A stretch of 64,000 nt of DNA, from the NCBI RefSeq assembly GCF_001190785.1, contig NZ_LGSS01000001.1, positions 1 through 64,000 of the forward strand, given 5' to 3'. The notes beneath the pieces were generated by a model that was given only the letters and a program-made list of their open reading frames with translations, did not search any database and had not been told where the DNA came from. Position 1 is the stretch's first letter. Every line of letters begins with the position of its first letter. The stretch comes from Gottschalkia purinilytica (lineage in GTDB: Bacteria > Bacillota > Clostridia > Tissierellales > Gottschalkiaceae). This document shows, one piece after another, positions 1 through 7,162 of this stretch. The translations under genes were made by a program, and so were the position numbers.

Positions 1-193
1 CTCCACAACTCGTACATAAATTTATCTTCCGACCTCTATATTTAGCCTTAACCGTTAACCTTCCACACTTAATGCAACTATTTGCATTCCTTATTTCCCT
101 TATAAGCTTGTGTTGTTCTTCAGTAATCTTAAATATGCAGTACATTTTCTTAAAATCGTCACAGACTTCTTTACAGTCTGATCTATAGCACAT
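1..193 (-). CDS. Small cysteine-rich zinc-ribbon phage protein (3' end outside window)
   Basis: An open frame reads leftward from ATG at 193 off the window edge (64 codons visible). It is preceded by the ribosome site GTGAGGTGAG and starts 13 bp after the methyltransferase stop, so it is part of the same leftward phage transcript. It has Cys at residues 2, 7, 11 and 19, then two CxxC pairs (CIKC and CTSC) about 20 residues apart, which is a typical zinc-ribbon layout. I do not recognise the family. A structural Zn site and nucleic-acid binding are inferred only. Confidence 0.6.
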   Translation of the reverse strand, partial: MCYRSDCKEVCDDFKKMYCIFKITEEQHKLIREIRNANSCIKCGRLTVKAKYRGRKINLCTSCG

Positions 194-206
194 TTAACTC
201 ACCTCA

Positions 207-1194
207 CTATAATCTCTTTGCTATCTCATATATAACATTCACCGTCACACTGTTTCCTGCTTGTTTGTACAGTTGTGAATCTGAATTCACCTCTCTAGCT
301 TTATCGAATGCCCAGTCTGGAAATCCTTGAAGTCTAAAACATTCTCTAGGTGTTAATCTTCTTATCTGTCTTTTTTTCCAATCTATCTATAATTTTTATT
401 TTTGGTTGTCTATTGCCACCTTGCATAGTATCTAATGTTGGTGCCAAACCTTTGATACTGTAATATCTTCTAACTTGTTCGCTACCTTTTATATCAAGTA
501 ACCCTAGACACATTATTTGTTTAGGTTGTTTATAATCTGTCGCAGACAATGCTCCTACATGACCATTTACATCGTGTACCCAATGTCTGCTATTAGTACC
601 TTTAGCTTCTTGATTTACTGTTGTTCCGATAATGTTGATATTAGTCTTTTGTGATATTCTTCTGATAGGAAATATTTTTCTTCTACTTGTTCCTCTAAGA
701 TGTCCGATAATGAACACCCTTTCTCTGTTTTGTGGGACTCCAAAATTCTTGCTGTTAAGCAATTGCCATTCGACATCATACCCCAGTTCCCAAAAAGTGT
801 TGAGGATTGTTCCAAAAGTCCTTCCTCCATCGTGATTAATGAGTCCTTTGACATTCTCAAGGAAAACAAGTTTGGGCTTTCTCTCTCGAATAATTCTCGC
901 GATCTCAAAGAATAAAGTTCCTCTTGTATCTTCAAACCCTCCCCTTTTTCCAGCAACCGAAAAAGCTTGGCAAGGAAATCCTCCACAGATACAGTCGAAG
1001 CTTGGCAAATCTCTAGGGTCAACTGTTCGTATATCATCTGAAAACCACTCTCCTTCTGTTTCATGTATTGCTTTATAACTTTTCTGTGCAAACTTATCTA
1101 TTTCACACCAACCTACACACTCATGTCCTGCTTTTTCCATTCCTAGTCTAAATCCACCTATTCCTGCGAATAAATCTATAAATTTAAGTTTCAT
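207..1194 (-). pseudogene. C5-cytosine DNA methyltransferase, split by a frameshift
   Basis: Phage-type DNA (cytosine-5) methyltransferase. The first frame (346-1194) carries motif I DLFAGIGG (residues 7-14), motif IV GGFPCQ with the catalytic Cys, motif VI ENVKG and motif VIII QNRERVF, then ends abruptly. The missing C-terminal motifs lie in another frame directly downstream: RRLTPRECFRLQGF (motif IX) and KQAGNSV (motif X), ending at a stop at 207-209. The break coincides with an A7 run on the coding strand (371-377). Removing one A restores a 328-aa protein, the usual size for the family. This may be a genuine lesion, a slippage-based switch or a sequencing error. It overlaps the rusA stop by one base (TAATG). 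Confidence 0.85.
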
Positions 1195-1598
1195 TAACTC
1201 ACCTCACTAAGCTCAACCTCAACCCTAGGATTCTCACTATAAAACTTCTGTACATTAAGCTCTACAACTTGCTTATCATCATCAAACGCTATTGAATTTA
1301 AACTATCTAGAACTATCTTTGCTATGTTATCCGTATCCGGTTTTTTGGTCGGTCTTATATTTTTATTTATCATTTCTATTCTTTTTTTCTTACTTGTGCT
1401 CTTAGGTATAGTAAAGTATGCCTTTATTTCTGCTCTAATTTGCCCTGTAAGCCTTTTATCTCTATGTTTAATGCAATAACATTGTCTAACCCAATTTTCG
1501 TATTCTGTGGTCTTTTTAGGAGTATATGCGATTCCTGTTTTAGTAGTTCTATGTCTAGCCTTAGACTTTGGCTCCCCTGGTATTTCAAAATTAATCAA
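1194..1598 (-). CDS. rusA: RusA-family Holliday junction resolvase
   Basis: 134 aa, the usual length for phage RusA, a dimeric Mg-dependent endonuclease that cuts four-way junctions and probably resolves phage replication intermediates. The conserved acidic core is visible as KPDTDN (D88, D90), followed by LDSLN and an FDDD cluster near residue 106, matching the three-Asp active site of E. coli RusA. The start is TTG at 1598, eight bases after GGAG. The stop overlaps the methyltransferase start, so the two are translationally coupled. The upstream neighbour is a phage sigma-like factor. Confidence 0.88.
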   Translation of the reverse strand: MINFEIPGEPKSKARHRTTKTGIAYTPKKTTEYENWVRQCYCIKHRDKRLTGQIRAEIKAYFTIPKSTSKKKRIEMINKNIRPTKKPDTDNIAKIVLDSLNSIAFDDDKQVVELNVQKFYSENPRVEVELSEVS

Positions 1599-1619
1599 AA
1601 CTATCGCTCCTTTTTATCT

Positions 1620-2225
1620 TTAAGCTATATTCAATTCTTCAGCTAACTTATTTCTAATATCTTTTATTTTTCTTGATATGGAATTTTGTGATATCCCTAT
1701 TACTTTTCCTATCTCAGTTTGGTTTTTACCGGATAAATACATCTTCAAAATACGTCTTTCTTCATCGGAAAGCGAAGCATCTATTACAATTTTTGTATCA
1801 ACACTATCATAGTTAAATATTTCATCCTCTAAGCATTCAAGGAACGTTGTAGGTGAATCATCTGTCATTTTTACATCAAGAGACTTTATGTTATATCCTA
1901 GTCTTAATTTTTTAATTTCTTCCTCATGTTTCTTTGACTTTATTCTTGGGCTATCTCTTCTAGGGAGTCTTATAATATTGTTTCTCTCTATATAATTTAT
2001 GCACTCATATCTAATCGCCGGATGTGCATATGTACTAAATTTATATCCAAACTCTTCTTTGTATCCATATACAGCCTTGCATAATCCCAAGAAAGCTACT
2101 TGCTGTAAATCTTCAAATTCTACTTTATTAGCTATATTCTCACTTTTCATAAGTTTAGAAACTATACCTGTAGCCAGTCTAATATTATCCTCAACTATCT
2201 GCCTTTGTTCATCCGTTAATTTCAT
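1620..2225 (-). CDS. Phage-encoded sigma-70 family RNA polymerase sigma factor
   Basis: 201 aa. Region 2 is visible around residues 35-85: FEDLQQVAFLGLCKAV is the helix-2.2/2.3 signature, followed by FSTYAHPAIRYE. Region 4 has the helix-turn-helix GKNQTEIGKVIGISQNSISR near residues 165-185. Region 3 is reduced to a linker. The start is ATG at 2225 after AAGGAGTGAG. In clostridial and bacilli phages, such sigma factors at the end of the early cluster usually switch on late genes. That role is inferred from position, since the late genes lie outside the window. Confidence 0.85.
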   Translation of the reverse strand: MKLTDEQRQIVEDNIRLATGIVSKLMKSENIANKVEFEDLQQVAFLGLCKAVYGYKEEFGYKFSTYAHPAIRYECINYIERNNIIRLPRRDSPRIKSKKHEEEIKKLRLGYNIKSLDVKMTDDSPTTFLECLEDEIFNYDSVDTKIVIDASLSDEERRILKMYLSGKNQTEIGKVIGISQNSISRKIKDIRNKLAEELNIA

Positions 2226-2301
2226 CTTCTCACTCCTTATTTAGATATTTATATAATTATTTAAATAACTCAAACACTCATGTTCTTTTAGATGATAATT
2301 A

Positions 2302-3147
2302 CTATCTTTTTCGTAGGACCATTTCTTCTAATTCTTCCGCTGTATATTTAGATGTCCTAGATTCAAAGTTGTGAAACTTGGTCTGTGTATTCATAGTATT
2401 ATTTTTTCTAACTGTATTAGTTTTAGGTTCTTCTTTATAGTTTTCATCTAGGTAATCTACATAGCCGCTATTAAAAAACGTACTACCATTTTGAAACTTC
2501 AAATCTGGAAAGTCTGTAGATCGTTTATACTCTACATAACTAGCATATCTTTCTATACATCTTTGTAATTGTTCAAAGCTATATTTTTCTATAAGTTTAG
2601 GTATCTTTTTAACAGCAGTTGCTTTTCCTCTCTTTTGAGGATATAGATTCCAAATCTCTTCTACTTTTGCACTATATATATTCTTCTTATCATTCTTTTC
2701 ATTCTTTTCATTCTTGTTTATGTCTTCCTCTTGTTCTTCCCTTGTTCTTCCCTTGTCTTCCTCTTGTTCTTCTCTTGTATCTTCACTTGTTTTTTTCTTG
2801 TTTTCAAAGTTCTGATAATCGTTGTAATTTAGCACTATGAGCCTTGTTCTTTTTCTACCTTCTTTGATGTTTTTTATCATGCCGTCTTTTTGAAGTAATT
2901 CTAAAAAATTTCTAACTTTTGTTCTGGACCATCCCCATCTTTCAGCTAATTTTATTTCACTTGTTATATGTTCACCACGTTTTACAATTATAATTTCATT
3001 GTCAAAGAATACTTTATTATCATCGTGATTTACTAAAAGGAGAATATCTATCCATGCCGAACGTTTATCAAATGGTTTTTCACTCTGCCAAATCCAATGA
3101 CTTTGTATATTTCTGTGGAGTTTTATCCAACCTTTACTATCCATCAT
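2302..3147 (-). CDS. Phage replication initiator / replisome organizer
   Basis: 281 aa. An N-terminal winged-helix domain (about residues 1-105; GWIKLHRNI near the start, LAERWGWSRTKVRNFLELL as recognition helix) is typical of phage replication organizers. A strongly charged repetitive linker (about 115-150, repeats of REEQEED and NEKNEK) follows, and then a C-terminal domain starting at VEEIWNLYPQKRGK that resembles helicase-loader-binding regions. The linker is encoded by short direct repeats at about 2690-2785, which could serve as the phage origin as in other phages with ori inside the initiator gene. The start at 3147 follows GGGGTG, and this ribosome site can be sequestered in a hairpin (see 3151-3186). 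Confidence 0.75.
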   Translation of the reverse strand: MMDSKGWIKLHRNIQSHWIWQSEKPFDKRSAWIDILLLVNHDDNKVFFDNEIIIVKRGEHITSEIKLAERWGWSRTKVRNFLELLQKDGMIKNIKEGRKRTRLIVLNYNDYQNFENKKKTSEDTREEQEEDKGRTREEQEEDINKNEKNEKNDKKNIYSAKVEEIWNLYPQKRGKATAVKKIPKLIEKYSFEQLQRCIERYASYVEYKRSTDFPDLKFQNGSTFFNSGYVDYLDENYKEEPKTNTVRKNNTMNTQTKFHNFESRTSKYTAEELEEMVLRKR

Positions 3148-3150
3148 TTA

Positions 3151-3186
3151 GCTTCACCCCTTGTGGTATTAGTGGAAGGGTGAAGC
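3151..3186 (-). promoter_or_regulatory. Hairpin covering the ribosome site of the replication initiator
   Basis: GCTTCACCC (3151-3159) and GGGTGAAGC (3178-3186) form a 9-bp perfect stem, extendable by CTT/AAG with a one-base bulge. On the coding (minus) strand, the 3' arm is AAGGGGTGAAGC, which contains the Shine-Dalgarno sequence seven bases before the ATG at 3147. The stem would therefore mask ribosome access to the replication gene. No T-run follows on the minus strand, so this is not a simple terminator. Function is inferred. Confidence 0.5.
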
Positions 3187-3217
3187 CCCCTTCCTTTTTC
3201 TATAAGCACTTGTACTA

Positions 3218-3751
3218 TCATTTTCTTTTGAGATAGTTCATAGCCTCTACCCATATTGTTACTGTCATATCTTCAAAGCCATTAACTTCGTAGTAACCAC
3301 ATATCGCCTTTTCCTCTACATTCTTAGTTTTAGCCAGTTCTTTTATTGTTTTTATTTTCATTTCATCTATTTTTTTATTTGTAACATCTTCATCATCATC
3401 TCCCGTAAGTTCTTCAAGAGCAGTCATTCCTATATTCGTTAAATCTCTTAAGGCTCTTGCCTTTGCTCTTGTCTCTGCCATACGTATAATATGTTTAGCT
3501 ATCAACCTATTAACATTACTTGGATCTGCATCACCATAGCCTTCGAATATTCCACCATCTTTAGTAGTTGCTATAGCTTTTATAATGCACTGATTGTTTT
3601 CTTTGTTAGGAAGTTGCACTAATTCTGTCTTTATTCCGTTTAATCCTTTCTGATGTGCTGTATCTAAAAGCCCTTCATATGTTACAAAGTCTTTACCTTG
3701 TAAATTCACTATAAAACGCTTGTCTACTTTTACGTCATGATCTGAACTCAT
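3218..3751 (-). CDS. Phage recombination protein, probable Rad52/Erf-like ssDNA annealing type
   Basis: 177 aa. The centre carries IRMAETRAKARALRDLTN (about residues 93-110), a helix motif shared by phage single-strand annealing proteins and Rad52-superfamily proteins, preceded by GYGDADPSNV. An acidic stretch (TGDDDEDV) separates it from a basic C-terminal segment of about 50 residues. The location beside the replication initiator and RusA fits a recombination role in phage replication. Start at 3751 after AAGGAGG. The family call rests on motif resemblance only. Confidence 0.5.
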   Translation of the reverse strand: MSSDHDVKVDKRFIVNLQGKDFVTYEGLLDTAHQKGLNGIKTELVQLPNKENNQCIIKAIATTKDGGIFEGYGDADPSNVNRLIAKHIIRMAETRAKARALRDLTNIGMTALEELTGDDDEDVTNKKIDEMKIKTIKELAKTKNVEEKAICGYYEVNGFEDMTVTIWVEAMNYLKRK

Positions 3752-3775
3752 TTCTATACCTCCTTATATACTCTC

Positions 3776-3964
3776 TTAAATCCATCCTCCTGCATCATCT
3801 AACTTGTCCTCCACCTCCCATTTAACCTTTAGCACATTATCTATTGATGATTGTATTTCTTCTAAGTAGTGCTTATCTGTTATGCCTGCTCGTCCATCCA
3901 GGTCATACAAATTACTTATTACTAACTCTAGCTTTTCAAGTGTTTCCATAAGCTCTCTTGACAT
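3776..3964 (-). CDS. Small hypothetical phage protein
   Basis: 62 aa, acidic, mostly helical by composition (METLEKLELVISNLYDL at the N-terminus). ATG at 3964 follows GAGGTGGACC. It sits in the tightly packed early cluster, 12 bp from its upstream neighbour and 24 bp from the recombination gene. No domain recognised. Confidence 0.6.
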   Translation of the reverse strand: MSRELMETLEKLELVISNLYDLDGRAGITDKHYLEEIQSSIDNVLKVKWEVEDKLDDAGGWI

Positions 3965-3976
3965 TAAGGTCCACCT

Positions 3977-4255
3977 CTAATGTATTTTAGTTAAATCTAC
4001 TTTTTTACGCTTAAGTATCTTTATAAGATGTTGCTTTATGTTATTTAAAGAATCTAGAGCACCTTTTTTATTTATATATAATTCATGGTATGCACACCTT
4101 TCATCACCTTTATTCCAACCCATAGGATGTATGGATACGTCTAATAAATGTACGTGAGCACTATATCTTATGAATACATCTACTTCTGTTTTGTCTGATA
4201 CAATCGTAGCTAATGTTGTTATATCTCCGATTAATTTATAAACATTATCTTTCAT
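3977..4255 (-). CDS. Hypothetical phage protein
   Basis: 92 aa, no recognised motif. The middle is predicted mixed alpha/beta (DVFIRYSAHVHLLDVSIH) and the tail is basic (LKRKKVDL). Start at 4255 after AGGGGGTTAAGGGA. It belongs to the leftward early operon. The upstream gap (4256-4324) holds a plus-strand -10-like TATAAT, listed separately. Confidence 0.6.
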   Translation of the reverse strand: MKDNVYKLIGDITTLATIVSDKTEVDVFIRYSAHVHLLDVSIHPMGWNKGDERCAYHELYINKKGALDSLNNIKQHLIKILKRKKVDLTKIH

Positions 4256-4276
4256 TTCCCTTAACCCCCTATTTAT

Positions 4277-4350
4277 GGTATAATGTTCGTAAATAATTGT
4301 TTTTTTATGTTTCTATCGAGTTCCTTAGTTGCCGCTAAGGAGCTTTTTGT
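4277..4350 (+). ncRNA. Possible short plus-strand transcript antisense to the early operon
   Basis: A good -10 (TATAAT, within GGTATAATG at about 4277-4286) faces rightward. About 40 bases later comes a hairpin, TTCCTTAG / CTAAGGAG (about 4320-4341), followed by CTTTTTG. That is the layout of a promoter plus an intrinsic terminator for an RNA of roughly 60 nt, opposite to the surrounding leftward genes and overlapping the 3' end of the next gene. I see no convincing -35. It could also simply be a terminator for stray rightward transcription. Confidence 0.25.
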
Positions 4351-4474
4351 TTTCAATTCTAAATGTAACCTTGCTACCTTCGTTAACTGTTATAGATATA
4401 CCGTCTTTATAAAATTTTAGACAATCATCAATTGTTAAAATGTTTATGTCTTGACTGAATGTTATTTCTTTCAA
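4325..4474 (-). CDS. Small hypothetical phage protein, TTG start
   Basis: About 49 aa. A longer frame opens at 4513 without a ribosome site, but GGAGGT lies seven bases before a TTG codon at about 4474, giving a protein beginning MKEITFSQDINILTID. I therefore prefer TTG. The stop codon region overlaps the plus-strand hairpin at about 4320-4341. No family recognised. Confidence 0.45.
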   Translation of the reverse strand: MKEITFSQDINILTIDDCLKFYKDGISITVNEGSKVTFRIENKKLLSGN

Positions 4475-4497
4475 AGTTCTCACCTCCATTAATAACG

Positions 4498-4860
4498 CTA
4501 ATATGATCTCCAAACCTTTTGCATCTCACTTAGATAATCCCAATCATACTTGCAAAATACTTTTGTAAAATCTATAGCTATTTCTTTTGCTTTTTCATAG
4601 TTGCTCTCATTTATTTCAGTAAGCTTTCTTACACCTAATAAAGCTCGTACTAAGTAGGAAATTGGATTCGCAACATCTGATCCTAAAGGACCTAAATATC
4701 CATACTCTTCTTGTAGCCTTCGTATTATTTCCCCTTCTCTTATTCCTGTCCAGTTCTTAGCTTCACCGATTTTCTTAGTTAATTCTGCATTTTTTAACTT
4801 TAATTCTTCATTTTCAATAACTAGAAATTCTAATTTCTTTACCAACTCTTTATGTTCCAT
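4498..4860 (-). CDS. Hypothetical phage protein with N-terminal coiled coil
   Basis: 120 aa. Residues 1-35 form a heptad-like coiled coil (ELVKKLEFLVIENEELKL), followed by a globular part with GYLGPLGSDVANPISYLVRA and a C-terminus rich in Trp and Tyr. Start at 4860 follows AAAGGAGGATATTTAA. It lies between the XRE regulator at 4905 and small unknowns in the leftward cluster. No function recognised. Confidence 0.6.
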   Translation of the reverse strand: MEHKELVKKLEFLVIENEELKLKNAELTKKIGEAKNWTGIREGEIIRRLQEEYGYLGPLGSDVANPISYLVRALLGVRKLTEINESNYEKAKEIAIDFTKVFCKYDWDYLSEMQKVWRSY

Positions 4861-4904
4861 TTAAATATCCTCCTTTGAGCCTGCCTCAATCTAGGCAGTC
4901 GTTA

Positions 4905-5105
4905 TTAAATGTCATTTTTCTCGATAAACTCGTCTATACTTACTTTCAAAGCTTTTGCTAATTTACATATAGTGCTAAACCTTGGATCTCTATTCTTGCT
5001 TTCTATATAAAATAATACTGAAACTGAAACTCCTGATTTCTTAGCTAACATATTCATTGATAGATTCCTTTCTAATCTTAATTGTGTAATTTTATCTCCT
5101 AACAT
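4905..5105 (-). CDS. XRE-family transcriptional regulator (second phage switch)
   Basis: 66 aa, a single Cro/C1-type HTH domain. It has ITQLRLERNLSMNMLAKKSGVSVSVL with the turn at KSGVS and the family tail LAKALKVSIDEF. Start at 5105 after AGAGGTGGTC. It is divergent from the plus-strand gene at 5178 across a 72-bp gap containing GTTCTCTTTCAAGAA, a short dyad (TTCT/AGAA) that may be its operator. It is separate from the main CI/Cro pair at 8,210-9,015 and may control a small accessory module. Confidence 0.8.
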   Translation of the reverse strand: MLGDKITQLRLERNLSMNMLAKKSGVSVSVLFYIESKNRDPRFSTICKLAKALKVSIDEFIEKNDI

Positions 5106-5177
5106 TGTTTGACCACCTCTTTAAAATATAGTATTCTTGAAAGAGAACATTATTTTCTATGAAAGGAAAGTATTATT

Positions 5178-5447
5178 ATGCAACTAATCAAAAATAAAGA
5201 AGCTTTTGAAGAAGAGTGTTGGTTATTCTCTTCATCTCTCTATAATTTTGTTGAAAAACACTGTGAAACTGATAGTATAAGATGGTTTTTTGATAGTTGT
5301 TATATGCCAGATTACTATACTAAAGACTCTTATACTGTAATTTTTAAAAGTTATGATATAGAAGAATATAAAGACTACATACTAAGTATTGAAGTTACAT
5401 ATGAAGATAACAATTACAACTTTAGAATTATCAAGCAAGTTCCTTGA
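5178..5447 (+). CDS. Hypothetical protein, divergent from XRE regulator
   Basis: 89 aa, rich in aromatic and acidic residues (Tyr, Phe, Glu), no membrane segment. It runs against the leftward operon, directly opposite the XRE regulator, and ends 2 bp from the stop of the convergent gene at 5450. ATG follows GAAAGGAAAG. Such lone reversed genes beside a repressor are often lysogenic-conversion or defence cargo. That is inference, since the sequence resembles no family I know. Confidence 0.55.
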   Translation: MQLIKNKEAFEEECWLFSSSLYNFVEKHCETDSIRWFFDSCYMPDYYTKDSYTVIFKSYDIEEYKDYILSIEVTYEDNNYNFRIIKQVP

Positions 5448-5449
5448 AC

Positions 5450-5797
5450 TTAAAAATAAAAGAATATATCTTCAACACTTAATACTAATAATGTATCTTC
5501 TAAACTAACAGGAGGTTTAAATACTGTACACTCCGCTATCACATTACCTGTTTCTCTACTTTTAATTGTGCAATGATACATATCTTTCCTATTATTGCTT
5601 TTAACTGCGATAATTTCACATCTTGATATTTTGAATCTTTTATAAAAAAAGTTCTGGATTCTTTGCCATATGGTAGGTTTTGGACTATATCTTAATAAGT
5701 TTTTTATTAAATAGTGTTTTTCTAGTTTTGATAGACCAAGACCGTCTATATCTTTTCTTATTAGTGATGCCTGTTGAATTAATTTTTTCTTGTCCAC
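5450..5797 (-). CDS. Hypothetical phage protein
   Basis: 115 aa. The N-terminal half is helical and basic (LSKLEKHYLIKNLLRYSPK), and the C-terminal half is beta-rich and ends in hydrophobic residues (EDIFFYF). GTG start at 5797 after AAGGAGTGAGAAA, 11 bp downstream of the antirepressor stop, so it is probably cotranscribed with it. No recognised domain. Confidence 0.55.
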   Translation of the reverse strand: MDKKKLIQQASLIRKDIDGLGLSKLEKHYLIKNLLRYSPKPTIWQRIQNFFYKRFKISRCEIIAVKSNNRKDMYHCTIKSRETGNVIAECTVFKPPVSLEDTLLVLSVEDIFFYF

Positions 5798-5808
5798 TTT
5801 CTCACTCC

Positions 5809-6600
5809 TTATATAGCTATTTGCCTATTAATATTCTCTAATTCCATACTCAGCTCTGCTGATAAATTATATGCCTTGATTAATTTTTGTGCTTCTAAAA
5901 AACGATTCTTAGGAGTCCACCCGTAGCTAGGTATATCAAAGTATTTGTTGAATTGCCTGGACAAATCTGCGTATACTTTCGATCTAAAACTATTGTTTTT
6001 ATAAGCTTCGCTTTTCTTGCCACCTATTAGCTCTAGAACTCTTTTATTTCTAAGATTCTTTAAATACTGTCTTTGACTAGGGCTTATTTCTAAGCTGTCA
6101 AGCTTGTCCTCAATTGTTCCAATTCTACTGTTAAGATTATCTACCTCACCTATAATCAATCCTACTTGTTTATTTAATAATTTAGCCACATTCATAGATT
6201 CGTTGTTTAGAGTTTCTCTCATATTGAAGTATCCATCTACTAACTTTTCATATTGCTCCCAAGCAAAATCATCTTCTAAGATTTTTAATAACTTTGAATA
6301 TCCTTTTTCGGATAACAAATAAATATTTTTGCTTGCATTAATTGAATTTTGACTATAAATTCCGTTACTCATCAAATGAGGAACAAAATTACTACCTTTA
6401 AGATCGATAACATCTATATTGTCTTTAAATCGCTTTCTATTTCTATTAATCGCTCTGTTAATTGAGTCTAAAGTTCTGTTATGTATTTCAGCTATATCTT
6501 TAGCTAACATGAATTTTTTATTTTCTGCAAAACCTCCCTCGATGTGATGGAACTGCATGTTTTCTACTTCTGTTAATCCTTTTAAAATTAAGTTATTCAT
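5809..6600 (-). CDS. Phage antirepressor-type protein (ORF6N + ORF6C domains)
   Basis: 263 aa. The N-terminal ORF6N domain is about residues 15-110 (GFAENKKFMLAKDIAEIHNR, then YLLSEKGYSKLLKIL). A coiled linker follows at about 135-175 (LNSRIGTIEDKLDSLE). The C-terminal ORF6C domain begins near 178 (QRQYLKNLRNKRVLELIGGK and SYGWTPKNRFLEAQKLIKAY). This domain pair is found in DNA-binding antirepressors of temperate phages of Gram-positive bacteria. It acts in the cytoplasm and probably antagonises the CI-like repressor. Start at 6600 after AGGGAGGACAAGCA. Confidence 0.82.
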   Translation of the reverse strand: MNNLILKGLTEVENMQFHHIEGGFAENKKFMLAKDIAEIHNRTLDSINRAINRNRKRFKDNIDVIDLKGSNFVPHLMSNGIYSQNSINASKNIYLLSEKGYSKLLKILEDDFAWEQYEKLVDGYFNMRETLNNESMNVAKLLNKQVGLIIGEVDNLNSRIGTIEDKLDSLEISPSQRQYLKNLRNKRVLELIGGKKSEAYKNNSFRSKVYADLSRQFNKYFDIPSYGWTPKNRFLEAQKLIKAYNLSAELSMELENINRQIAI

Positions 6601-6631
6601 TGCTTGTCCTCCCTTGTTTTATATTTCAGGC

Positions 6632-6778
6632 TTATTTAGCCTGTTCTTCTTGTGCTTGTTGAATTTGCTTTTCGTTGTAAGCTTTTAATACTGCTTCTGT
6701 GAAGGCTCTTTTAGCGTTTGGTATTGCTTCTGGATTTAATATAACAATTTTTATTTCTTTTTCTTTTTTCATAGCCAT
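6632..6778 (-). CDS. Small hypothetical phage protein
   Basis: 48 aa, starting at ATG 6778 (MAMKKEKEIKIVILNPEAI) because TAGGAGGACTA lies just upstream. An upstream in-frame ATG at 6814 has no ribosome site. The C-terminal half is helical and Gln/Glu-rich (YNEKQIQQAQEEQAK). Short proteins with the pattern ILNPEAIPNAKRAF are common beside antirepressors in clostridial prophages. Function unknown. Confidence 0.6.
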   Translation of the reverse strand: MAMKKEKEIKIVILNPEAIPNAKRAFTEAVLKAYNEKQIQQAQEEQAK

Positions 6779-6880
6779 TATTAGTCCTCCTATTGTTCTT
6801 TTAGTAAATATCAACTATGAGTAAAGTTTCTTATATTATCTTTTCTCAATTTTTATTTATTATGAATTTATAATATCTCT

Positions 6881-7144
6881 TTAAAATATTCTTTTTATTT
6901 CATACTCTGATTCTTCATGTTCAATAGATTCTTGTTCTTTTTTATTCATCCATGCATCGAGAGAATGTTTTCTAAAAAGTTTTCTATTCCCTAAGTCTAT
7001 GCAAGGTATTTCCTTTCTTTTAACTAGCTCTAATATTAACCAATAACTTATATCTAAATACTTAGCTGCTTCCTTAGCTGTCATCGTCATTCTTACAATT
7101 TCTTTATTTGAGTTTTTTATAATATCATTTACTTTACTGTTCAT
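6881..7144 (-). CDS. Excisionase-type helix-turn-helix protein
   Basis: 87 aa. MTAKEAAKYLDIS (residues 20-32) followed by LGNRKLFRKHSLDAWM is the MerR-like excisionase-family (HTH_17) fold: a short HTH, then a wing ending in an alpha helix carrying the Leu/Trp pair. Start at 7144 after AAGGAGGGAG. Proteins of this type act as Xis factors that bias integrase toward excision or as small regulators. A role with the integrase at 9,452 is plausible but not shown. Confidence 0.7.
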   Translation of the reverse strand: MNSKVNDIIKNSNKEIVRMTMTAKEAAKYLDISYWLILELVKRKEIPCIDLGNRKLFRKHSLDAWMNKKEQESIEHEESEYEIKRIF

Positions 7145-7162
7145 AATTAACTCCCTCCTTAA

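Noticed and set aside
615-1091. 158-aa frame antisense within the methyltransferase, and similar long shadow frames
   Set aside because: They overlap convincing genes in another frame, lack ribosome sites and have no family signature.
5809-6600. KilA-N type annotation for the antirepressor
   Set aside because: The motifs seen are ORF6N at the N-terminus and ORF6C at the C-terminus; no KilA-N pattern is visible.
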